Below are positions 1 through 5,661 of a stretch of DNA of 5,661 nt, one piece after another. The notes under the pieces were generated by a model. It worked only from the letters and a program-made list of their open reading frames with translations, made no database searches and had not been told where the DNA came from. The DNA is from Rhodobacterales bacterium CG2_30_65_12 (lineage in GTDB: Bacteria; Pseudomonadota; Alphaproteobacteria; Rhodobacterales; Rhodobacteraceae). The stretch covers positions 1 through 5,661 of the forward strand of contig MNZL01000112.1 in the NCBI GenBank assembly GCA_001873585.1, written 5' to 3'. The first letter of the stretch is position 1. The number at the start of each line of letters is the position of its first letter. The position numbers and the translations under genes were made by a program.

Positions 1-12
1 TCCCACGGGGGT

Positions 13-33
13 CCGGGGGTGTGAAACCCCCGG
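13..33. repeat. Short GC-rich inverted repeat (terminator-like or dispersed intergenic repeat)
   Basis: Positions 13-20 (CCGGGGGT) and 26-33 (ACCCCCGG) form a perfect 8-base-pair stem around a 5-base loop (GTGAA). A second copy of CGGGGGT at 6-12 could pair with the same right arm, so two mutually exclusive hairpins are possible. No T tract follows on the plus strand, and on the minus strand the downstream side is cut off by the window edge. From memory, similar GGGGG/CCCCC hairpins followed by GTGGGA and a T-rich stretch are common between genes in Rhodobacteraceae, so this may be the 3' end of a transcript leaving the window on the minus strand. The function is inferred; only the symmetry is seen. 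Confidence 0.5.
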
Positions 34-202
34 CGGCGCTGCGCTGGTGCGGTGAGAGGCCGGCCAATAGCTGCTCTATCCGGCAAACACATTTCCCCGC
101 GGCGCGTCGCCCTCGCAATTGATCGTGCAAGGATGTCGCCCTATTGTGCATGTCTTGGCTCTGCTCCGGGTCGGCCCCCCTTTCGATCAGCCAAATGGCA
201 AA
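34..202. other. Intergenic leader with no supported gene
   Basis: This stretch precedes the DedA-PAP2-LssY gene. The reading frames crossing it have no recognisable protein content. The in-frame extension of the downstream gene back to a TTG at 119 adds 28 residues that do not resemble a DedA N-terminus. The only structure I can point to is a weak promoter-like pair at 119-147. I see no riboswitch-like or operator-like symmetry. Confidence 0.5.
119..147 (+). promoter_or_regulatory. Candidate sigma-70-type promoter for the DedA-PAP2-LssY gene
   Basis: TTGATC at 119-124 matches four of six bases of the -35 consensus TTGACA. After a 17-base spacer, TATTGT at 142-147 matches four of six bases of TATAAT. 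Transcription would begin near 154, leaving a leader of about 50 bases before the ATG at 203. If correct, the TTG at 119 lies in the -35 element and cannot be the start codon. In GC-rich alphaproteobacteria, matches this weak arise by chance, so this is only a candidate. Confidence 0.25.
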
Positions 203-2296
203 ATGACCCTCGCATTCGACCAGATACTGCCTTCGCTCGAATCTCTCGGCCTCTGGTCCTATTGGATCATTGGTCTGGCGTCGTTGCTGGAGGCTTTTTT
301 CGCCACCGGCGTGTTCGTTCCCGGAACGGTGATCGTCGACGCTGGCGGCATCCTCGTCCAGCAGGGGGCCCTCGATTTCTTCGACCTGATCTGGTTCGTG
401 GCGATCGGCTCGATTCTCGGCGGTGAAGCGAGCTACCGGGTGGGCGTCCTTGCGCGCAGAGGGCTGTCTGCGCGTTGGCAGCCCGAGCAATCTGCAAGCT
501 ATCGTCGCGCCGTCACCCTGTTTGATCGCCGTGGCGGTTTCGCGCTTGTTCTGGGCCGGTTCCTGGGGCCCGTCTCCGGCCTCGTCCCCTTCGCGGCCTC
601 AGTCGCGGGAATGCCGCGCCGCCGCTTCGTTTTCTGGAACATTCTAAGCGGGTTTCCCTATGCGATCGCCCATGTCACCATCGGTTTTCTTGTCGGAGAT
701 GTTGCTTCCGGTTTCGCGCCGCTCATCACCCGTATGGGCCTTTTCATTGTCGTCGTCCTGGTGCTGCTGGCCGTGCTTTGGGGGGTCGTCGTCCGCATCG
801 CGCGGCTCATGCCGTTTGCATTCTCGATCCTGAAATCCGTCGGTCAGGCGATCCTCAACAATCCCGACCTTCGCCAATGGGCACATGACCACCCGCGAGC
901 GTCAGCCTTCCTTTCCCATCGCTTCGACCGCAGCAGGTTTTCCGGTCGGACGGCAACGCTGCTCGCGGTGGCGGCTCTCTATGTCATCAGCATCTGGTTC
1001 GGCTCGGTCTTCGACTTTCTGATGCTCGATCCGATCATGCAGGCCGACACCCGGCTGGCAAACCTGATCCATGCCTTCTGGGCGCCGGCGCTGCTGCGCG
1101 CGGCCGCGTATGTCACCGCCCTCGGAGACTGGAAGGTGGTCGCCCTGCTTGCCCTTGCCGCAGCTTCGGCGACGATCGCGCTGCGCCGCCGAGACCTCCT
1201 TTTGGGCCTCTCTCTCGCGCTCGGCGGCAATCTCGGCTCCGTCTTCATTCTGAAGCGGATATTCGACCGCCCGCGACCGGATCTTGCCAATTTCGTGGAA
1301 ACGTCCGGCAGTTTCCCCTCCGGTCATGCGGCGATCTCCGTCGCGTTCTATGGCTTTGTCTGGTTCATCCTCTGGCGGCTGAAGGGTCTTCGCGCGGTGC
1401 CCGCCGCCGTGGGTGCCGTGACCCTGGCATTTCTGATCGGGCTGAGCCGCATTTACCTGATCGAGCATTACCTGTCGGATGTGCTGAATGGCTGGCTGGT
1501 CGGGGCGATCTGGTTGATCGCGGGGGTGGCCGTCGCCGAATGGTGGCGCGAGGGCAGGCCACGACCGGCCAGTGCCGTGGCGCCAGGAGCAGGCCGCATC
1601 GCCACGCTCGCGTTGATCGTGGTCCTTGCCATGGCGGCGATTTGGCAGGTTGCGGTCTATGACAAGGCCAGTACCATTGCGGCTGGCCCAGCAGGAGATG
1701 TCACGGTCGCTTCGGTGCAGGAGCTATTCATCTCGGGGCGGTTGCCGGTCGAGACGGAGTCGATCGGCGGCACGGCTCTCGAACCGATCAACCTGATAAT
1801 TCTCGCGCGCGATGAGTCGGCGTTTTCTGCCGCGATGGCTGCCGCCGGATGGGTGCGTGCGCAAGAGCCCGGATTTGCGCCACTCCTGCGGGCCGCGATA
1901 GCCGCATGGACCAACAACGCCGACAACACGGCCCCGGTTACGCCGTATTTCTGGCGCAACGTCCCGAACGATCTGGGATTTCAGAAACCGACACTCGACG
2001 CAACGTTGCGCCGGCGGCATCACGTTCGCTTCTGGCGCACCGAGTTCGTGACGGCCGAAGGACAGCGGCTGTATGTCGGCGCCGCAAGCTTCGATGACGG
2101 GCTCGACTGGGGCCTTTTGCATCACATCGAGCCAAACATTGATGCCGAGCGCGATACGCTCACGGCGGATCTCCGTAATACAGGCACCGTGACCAGCAGC
2201 ATCCGCCTGCGCCTTTCGCCGCCACGGCTCGGCCAATCCATAGCCGGTGATCCGTGGTTCACCAATGGCGAGGCGGCCGTCGTCGCGCTTCGATAA
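203..2296 (+). CDS. DedA-PAP2-LssY_C three-domain membrane protein (putative lipid phosphatase/transporter)
   Basis: This 697-residue protein is predicted to sit in the inner membrane. Residues about 15-200 are a DedA/VTT domain, with E30, FVPG at 38-41, GGE at 73-75 and GRFLGP at 118-123. Residues about 250-445 form a PAP2 acid phosphatase domain with all three motifs intact: KX6RP (K351 to R358-P359), PSGH (372-375) and SRX5HX3D (S415, R416, H422, D426). H375 and H422 are the expected catalytic histidines. A hydrophobic helix at about 466-487 leads into an LssY C-terminal domain at about 505-670 (PYFWRN at 581-586, HHVRFWR at 606-612). PAP2 enzymes dephosphorylate lipid phosphates or pyrophosphates, and DedA proteins move lipids such as undecaprenyl phosphate; the substrate here is unknown. 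The ATG at 203 is preferred over the TTG at 119 because it opens a normal DedA N-terminus, although no clear Shine-Dalgarno precedes it. The module order resembles Legionella LssY, but no type I secretion genes are visible. Confidence 0.88.
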   Translation: MTLAFDQILPSLESLGLWSYWIIGLASLLEAFFATGVFVPGTVIVDAGGILVQQGALDFFDLIWFVAIGSILGGEASYRVGVLARRGLSARWQPEQSASYRRAVTLFDRRGGFALVLGRFLGPVSGLVPFAASVAGMPRRRFVFWNILSGFPYAIAHVTIGFLVGDVASGFAPLITRMGLFIVVVLVLLAVLWGVVVRIARLMPFAFSILKSVGQAILNNPDLRQWAHDHPRASAFLSHRFDRSRFSGRTATLLAVAALYVISIWFGSVFDFLMLDPIMQADTRLANLIHAFWAPALLRAAAYVTALGDWKVVALLALAAASATIALRRRDLLLGLSLALGGNLGSVFILKRIFDRPRPDLANFVETSGSFPSGHAAISVAFYGFVWFILWRLKGLRAVPAAVGAVTLAFLIGLSRIYLIEHYLSDVLNGWLVGAIWLIAGVAVAEWWREGRPRPASAVAPGAGRIATLALIVVLAMAAIWQVAVYDKASTIAAGPAGDVTVASVQELFISGRLPVETESIGGTALEPINLIILARDESAFSAAMAAAGWVRAQEPGFAPLLRAAIAAWTNNADNTAPVTPYFWRNVPNDLGFQKPTLDATLRRRHHVRFWRTEFVTAEGQRLYVGAASFDDGLDWGLLHHIEPNIDAERDTLTADLRNTGTVTSSIRLRLSPPRLGQSIAGDPWFTNGEAAVVALR

Positions 2297-2300
2297 GCGC
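2285..2300 (+). other. Hairpin overlapping the stop codon of the DedA-PAP2-LssY gene
   Basis: GCGCTT at 2285-2290 and AAGCGC at 2295-2300 form a perfect six-base-pair stem with a four-base loop (CGAT). The TAA stop spans the loop and the right arm. A ten-base palindrome, CTGCGCGCAG, follows at 2302-2311. The convergent gap of 58 bases must contain 3' ends for both strands, so transcript-end processing is possible. There is no T tract, so a standard intrinsic terminator is not supported. Confidence 0.25.
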
Positions 2301-2354
2301 TCTGCGCGCAGCGATCACAAATGTTCTGATCCGGTTGCCGGGTTGATCCGCGCC

Positions 2355-3158
2355 TCAGGGCCGGATGAACTTCGCGCCCGTCGCGCTCGCGGCATCTTCG
2401 CGCCCCATCACCCGCACGGTCGGGCGCAACCGGTTGAGCACACCATCACCGGCGTCGAGTATCGCCCGCAGATCGGCGAGAGGACCTTCCAGCGCGGTGC
2501 CAAGCGAAACTTCGACCGCGCCCGCCATCGCCTTGGCCGAAACCACCGATACGATCTGCGGCCAGTCTCCCGAAAGATCGAACACCGGCGCACCGGACGA
2601 GCCGAAATCCACCTCGCAATCCAGCACCAGCGTGTCTTTCGCCGAGCCAAGCACATGGCATAGGTTTTGAATCGAGGGCATATCGGCGCGGTCATGGGCG
2701 TAGGAGACCACACCCACCTGGCGTGTGCGCGGCGCCAGTGCGCCGGTGGCGAACGGAGTTACCCGCGCATTGCGGATCGGCTGATCGAGCTCGACCAGCG
2801 CGAGGTCCATCGAGCGATCTTCGCCGCCCTCAAGGTAATCGGGATGCGCCACCGCGCGGCGCACGCCGCGATAGGCCGCCGCCCGCCCGCCGCGCCAGCC
2901 GGCCAGAAACTCGATGTCGGCGGCGGCATAGGGGGCGCCGGTATCGGCGTCAAACAGGCAATGCGCGGCGGTAAGAACCAGGATTTCGGAAATCAGCGCG
3001 CCGGTGCAGAAGCCCTTGCCGGCCATGTTGAGCCGGCCCACCGCCTCCCAGCCGCGGCTATCGTCGCCGGTCATCATCGCCTCCAGCGCGGTGCCGCCCG
3101 CGCGCGCTGGCGTGGCGGCGAGAAAGATGAGCGCGAGACGCGTCAGAACCTGTTTCAT
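2355..3158 (-). CDS. Exported trypsin-like serine protease (chymotrypsin fold)
   Basis: This 267-residue protein has a cleavable signal peptide: MKQ, a hydrophobic core at about 5-16, then TPARA with predicted cleavage after A20. It should act in the periplasm or outside the cell. The catalytic triad is complete: H66 in LTAAHC, D118 in MDLALVEL and S188 in GSSGAP (186-191). C51 and C67 flank the histidine as in the classical Cys42-Cys58 disulfide, and C167 and C181 may form another pair. The Cys normally four residues before the catalytic Ser in trypsin is D184 here, so the pocket resembles the bacterial S1B/V8-like branch more than trypsin. Substrate is unknown. The ATG at 3158 was chosen over an upstream TTG at 3215 because it places the signal peptide at the N-terminus; the Shine-Dalgarno is unclear. 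It starts 70 bases after glcF and could be read through from that operon. Confidence 0.85.
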   Translation of the reverse strand: MKQVLTRLALIFLAATPARAGGTALEAMMTGDDSRGWEAVGRLNMAGKGFCTGALISEILVLTAAHCLFDADTGAPYAAADIEFLAGWRGGRAAAYRGVRRAVAHPDYLEGGEDRSMDLALVELDQPIRNARVTPFATGALAPRTRQVGVVSYAHDRADMPSIQNLCHVLGSAKDTLVLDCEVDFGSSGAPVFDLSGDWPQIVSVVSAKAMAGAVEVSLGTALEGPLADLRAILDAGDGVLNRLRPTVRVMGREDAASATGAKFIRP

Positions 3159-3228
3159 GCCCGGTGCCCGTGCCCCTGCTTTTTTCCGAGGCCTAGCAGG
3201 CGGGTGGGGCAACAATGTGGCAAGTGCG

Positions 3229-4509
3229 TCAGCCGCTCATTTTTGCCGGTTTTGGCCCGCCCAGCGCCCAATCCAGAAGCTCCACCGTGTGCACCACCGG
3301 CACGTCGGTGCCCGAGCCGATCTGCACCATGCAGCCGATGTTGCCCGCCGCGATCACCTGCGGCGCGCGCGCCTCCAGTGTTGCCACCTTGCGAGCCTTG
3401 AGCTCGGCGGAAATCTCCGGCTGCATCAGGTTGTAGGTGCCGGCCGAGCCGCAGCACAAATGGCTGTCGGTCGGCTCCACCACCTCGAAGCCGGCGCGCC
3501 GAAGCAGGTCTTTCGGCGCGTCCTTGATCTTCTGTCCATGTTGCAGCGAGCAGGCGGCGTGATAGGCCACGCGCAACCCGCCCTGCGCCTCGGGAATCCC
3601 GAAAGCGGCGAGAAACTCCGTTACGTCGCGCGCCAGCCCGCTCACCGCCGCCGCATCTTCGGCCAGCGGATTGTGGCGGAACATGTCGCCATAGTCCTTC
3701 ACCGTCGTGCCGCAGCCGGAGGTGTTGATGATGATCGCGTCCAGCCCGTCGCCCCGTGCTTCGCGCATGAACGCCCCGATGTTTTGCGCTGCGCTCGCAT
3801 GGGCCTGCGCCTCGCGCCCCATGTGATGGGTGAGCGCGCCGCAGCAGCCCATGCCTTCGGGCACCACGATCTCCACCCCGAGCCGGGTCAGCAGGCGGAT
3901 CGTGGCGTCGTTGATATCGGTGTCCAGCGCCTTCTGTGCGCATCCTGTCATCAGCGCCACGCGCGCTTTGCGTTCCGGGACCGAGAAGGTCTGCGGCTTG
4001 TCATTTGGCGAGGGCTTCGGCAAACGATCCGGCGCCATATCCAGCATCGCCCGCAGCCGCTTGTCGGGCATCAGCGCCTTGAACGGGCGCCCCAGCCGCG
4101 CCAGCCGCAGCGATAGCCGAAACCGCCCCGGATAAGGGATGATCCAGGCCAGAACGCTGCGCAGCATCCGGTCCATGACGGGGCGTTTGTAGGTCTTCTC
4201 GATATAGGCCCGGGCCTGGTCGACGAGATGCATGTAATCCACCCCCGAGGGGCAGGTGGTGGTGCAGGCCAGGCAAGACAGGCAGCGGTCAATGTGATGC
4301 ACCGTGCGCGCGTCGGCGGGGCGGCCCGATTCCAGCATGTCCTTGATCAGATAGATCCGGCCCCGCGGGCTGTCGAGCTCGTCGCCGAGCACCTGGTAGG
4401 TGGGGCAGGTGGCGGTGCACATGCCGCAATGCACACATGAGCGCAGGATCTTGTTGGCGCGGGCGAGCCCTGGGTCTTCGAGCTGTTCGGGGGTGAAGAA
4501 AGTCTGCAA
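3229..4509 (-). CDS. glcF: Glycolate dehydrogenase (glycolate oxidase) iron-sulfur subunit GlcF
   Basis: GlcF is the electron-transfer subunit that works with GlcD and GlcE to oxidise glycolate to glyoxylate and feed electrons to the respiratory chain at the inner membrane. The 426-residue sequence carries two 4Fe-4S motifs, C25-C28-C31-C35 and C76-C79-C82-C86, each followed by Pro. Two CCG (cysteine-rich) domains follow: C190, C222-C223-G224 and C266 in the first, and C320, C352-C353-G354 and C393 in the second. All these ligands are intact. It is slightly longer than E. coli GlcF (about 407 residues). The start is TTG, four bases after the glcE stop. MQTFF at this position matches the family N-terminus I recall, and no other start lies between the stop and the first cysteine cluster. 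GGGGG, nine bases upstream inside the end of glcE, is the likely ribosome site. Similar iron-sulfur subunits occur in lactate and glycerol-3-phosphate dehydrogenases, but the adjacent GlcE argues for glycolate. Confidence 0.95.
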   Translation of the reverse strand: MQTFFTPEQLEDPGLARANKILRSCVHCGMCTATCPTYQVLGDELDSPRGRIYLIKDMLESGRPADARTVHHIDRCLSCLACTTTCPSGVDYMHLVDQARAYIEKTYKRPVMDRMLRSVLAWIIPYPGRFRLSLRLARLGRPFKALMPDKRLRAMLDMAPDRLPKPSPNDKPQTFSVPERKARVALMTGCAQKALDTDINDATIRLLTRLGVEIVVPEGMGCCGALTHHMGREAQAHASAAQNIGAFMREARGDGLDAIIINTSGCGTTVKDYGDMFRHNPLAEDAAAVSGLARDVTEFLAAFGIPEAQGGLRVAYHAACSLQHGQKIKDAPKDLLRRAGFEVVEPTDSHLCCGSAGTYNLMQPEISAELKARKVATLEARAPQVIAAGNIGCMVQIGSGTDVPVVHTVELLDWALGGPKPAKMSG

Positions 4510-4513
4510 CGGT

Positions 4514-5653
4514 TCACACCCCCATAAGCCCGGGGTTCAAAATTCCCCGTGGGTCGAATTTCTGCTTCAATCCGCGCGAAAGCGCAGCGATGGGGGCAGG
4601 CTGAGGTTGGAATACGTCAACCGACTCGCGCGCCGCAACCGGTGCGCGCAGCAGCGTGGCATGGCCGCCGAACGGCGCGAGACTTGCCCGGATCACTCCC
4701 GCGCCCGCGTCTTCGCCGGCGTCGGCAAGTTCCAGCCAGGCCAGCCCGCCGCCCCAGTCATAGAGCCCGCGATGGGCAAGGCCCGCAGCCTCCAGCGCGG
4801 CGGAAAACGCCGGCGCGTCGGAGGGCTTGAGCGACACGCGCCAGACCGGCGCGTCGCCCCCGGAAAAGACCATCACGTCACGCACATCGCGCCAGAGCGC
4901 GGCACTTGCCACGCCGTCAACCCGCTCCCAGCCGGCAAATTCCGCATCGAGCAGGGCGTTGGTGCGGGGGTCGACCATGCCCTGCAGCCCCTCGATCCGC
5001 ACCATCGTGGCGCCGCCATCCGCGCCCGAATGCGCCGCTCCCGTCACGTCGTAAGGCGAGCCCAGCGCGCGGGCGAGCGCGGCCACGCCCTCGGCGAGCG
5101 AAAGCCCCCGGCCCACCAGCGTGGCCTCGGTCTCGGGCACCGCCTGCACCTTCAGGCTCACCTCCGAGAGCACCCCGAGCGTGCCCCAGCTTCCGGCCAT
5201 GAGCTTCACGAGGTCATAGCCGGTGACATTTTTCATCACCCGGCCGCCGTTCTTGATCACCCGCCCGGCGCCATCGACAAACCGCGCGCCAAGGGTGAAA
5301 TCTCGTGCCGCCCCGGCCTGAATGCGTCTTGGCCCCGAGACGTTCGCCGCCACCACCCCGCCGATCGTCGGTTCGCCCTTGGTGCCCAGCAGCGGGCGGT
5401 GATCCATCGGCTCAAACGCCAGCCGCTGGCCCTCACCTGCCAGCAGCGCCTCGATCTCGGCCATCGGCGTGCCCGCGCGCGCCACCAGCGTAAGCGCGCC
5501 GGGCTCGTACAGCTCGATCCCGCAAATCCCCACTTCCAGCGCCTCGCCCGTTACCGGCTTGCCGATATCGCGTGTGCCGCCGCCGCGCACACGCACTGGC
5601 CCCGAGGCCCCCGCCAGCACTTCGGCAAGGTCCGCTTCGCTCGTTACTCTCAT
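4514..5653 (-). CDS. glcE: Glycolate dehydrogenase (glycolate oxidase) FAD-binding subunit GlcE
   Basis: GlcE is the second flavin-binding subunit of glycolate dehydrogenase; GlcD and GlcE are both needed for activity in E. coli. The 379-residue protein has an FAD-binding type 4 (PCMH/VAO-like) domain over roughly residues 1-175. The landmarks are GGGT at 24-27, GTPMAE at 61-66, IGGVVAANVSGPRR at 97-110 and KNVTGYDLVKLMAGSWG at 141-157. The C-terminus ends in the typical KQKFDPRGILNPG at 363-375. There is no histidine or cysteine in the pattern used for bicovalent flavin, so FAD is probably bound non-covalently. The ATG at 5653 is followed by a normal GlcE N-terminus; AAGAAG lies directly against it, and the few bases visible upstream do not show a better-spaced site. 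Downstream, glcF begins four bases after the stop. GlcD should be encoded just past the right edge. Confidence 0.94.
   Translation of the reverse strand: MRVTSEADLAEVLAGASGPVRVRGGGTRDIGKPVTGEALEVGICGIELYEPGALTLVARAGTPMAEIEALLAGEGQRLAFEPMDHRPLLGTKGEPTIGGVVAANVSGPRRIQAGAARDFTLGARFVDGAGRVIKNGGRVMKNVTGYDLVKLMAGSWGTLGVLSEVSLKVQAVPETEATLVGRGLSLAEGVAALARALGSPYDVTGAAHSGADGGATMVRIEGLQGMVDPRTNALLDAEFAGWERVDGVASAALWRDVRDVMVFSGGDAPVWRVSLKPSDAPAFSAALEAAGLAHRGLYDWGGGLAWLELADAGEDAGAGVIRASLAPFGGHATLLRAPVAARESVDVFQPQPAPIAALSRGLKQKFDPRGILNPGLMGV
4519..4523 (-). promoter_or_regulatory. Ribosome binding site candidate for glcF, inside the end of glcE
   Basis: On the minus strand, GGGGG lies nine bases before the TTG at 4509, just before the GTG and TGA codons that end glcE. 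It matches the anti-Shine-Dalgarno core only partly. A ribosome finishing glcE would stop directly over it, which fits termination-reinitiation coupling and helps explain how a weak TTG start is used. Confidence 0.45.
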
Positions 5654-5661
5654 CTTCTTTG

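Noticed and set aside
119..202. N-terminal extension of the fusion gene from a TTG at 119
   Set aside because: The added 28 residues do not resemble a DedA start, and the ATG at 203 gives a typical one. The TTG may also be part of a promoter.
902..1468. Minus-strand open frame of 188 codons opposite the PAP2 domain
   Set aside because: It is antisense to the intact PAP2 motifs, highly charged, and shows no domain.
2327..2350. Direct repeat TGATCCG at 2327-2333 and 2344-2350
   Set aside because: Seven bases repeated once in a short convergent gap is within chance, and there is no flanking sign of a mobile element or attachment site.
3175..3200. CCTGC/GCAGG stem with a T run at 3180-3185 as a terminator
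   Set aside because: The T run lies inside the 16-base loop on the plus strand and reads as A on the minus strand, so it does not form an intrinsic terminator for either direction.
3159..3215. N-terminal extension of the protease from a TTG at 3215
   Set aside because: It would put 19 Pro/Arg-rich residues before an otherwise normal signal peptide.
2667..3401. Plus-strand open frame of 244 codons opposite the protease and the glcF end
   Set aside because: It spans the antisense of two real genes and the gap between them, has no recognisable motif, and is compositionally a mirror of the minus-strand coding.
3004..4116. Long plus-strand open frame of 370 codons opposite glcF
   Set aside because: It lies antisense to a complete, well-recognised glcF with all iron-sulfur ligands. 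Its translation is rich in Arg, His and Ala with no recognisable domain, as expected of a shadow frame in GC-rich DNA.
4512..4553. Resemblance of the glcE 3' end to the GC-rich repeat at the left edge (TTCACACCCCC and CCCCGTGGG)
   Set aside because: The bases encode the conserved GlcE C-terminus (FDPRGILNPG), so the similarity is explained by coding constraint.

Overview
The window looks like chromosome of a high-GC alphaproteobacterium, most likely Rhodobacteraceae or a close relative. The basis is the GC-rich sequence, GlcE and GlcF proteins of the Rhodobacterales type (for example the GlcF N-terminus MQTFFTPEQL), and a short GC-rich inverted repeat at the left edge of a kind I associate with that family. 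This placement is from recognition, not from a search.

Layout, left to right. Positions 1-202 hold no supported gene: there is an inverted repeat at 13-33 and a weak promoter candidate at 119-147. Positions 203-2296 (+) encode a 697-residue membrane protein that joins three modules: a DedA/VTT transporter-like domain, a PAP2 lipid phosphatase with all three signature motifs, and an LssY C-terminal domain. A 58-base convergent gap follows. The rest is on the minus strand: an exported trypsin-like serine protease (2355-3158), then glcF (3229-4509) and glcE (4514-5653). Read in transcription order this is glcE, glcF, protease, with the catalytic subunit gene glcD expected just beyond the right edge.

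How they fit together. GlcE and GlcF are the flavin-binding and iron-sulfur subunits of glycolate dehydrogenase, which with GlcD oxidises glycolate to glyoxylate and passes electrons to the respiratory chain. They are separated by 4 bases and are almost certainly translationally coupled; glcF appears to start with TTG. The protease lies 70 bases downstream on the same strand and may be co-transcribed, but nothing links it functionally to glycolate. The convergent DedA-PAP2-LssY protein is a separate unit. It is plausibly involved in envelope lipid metabolism, with undecaprenyl phosphate recycling as one testable idea, and it has visibly lower GC in sampled rows.

I do not see a CRISPR array, mobile element, RNA gene or clearly new system. 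The best lead is the three-module fusion, whose DedA part appears to lack two of the four charged residues reported as essential in E. coli YqjA.
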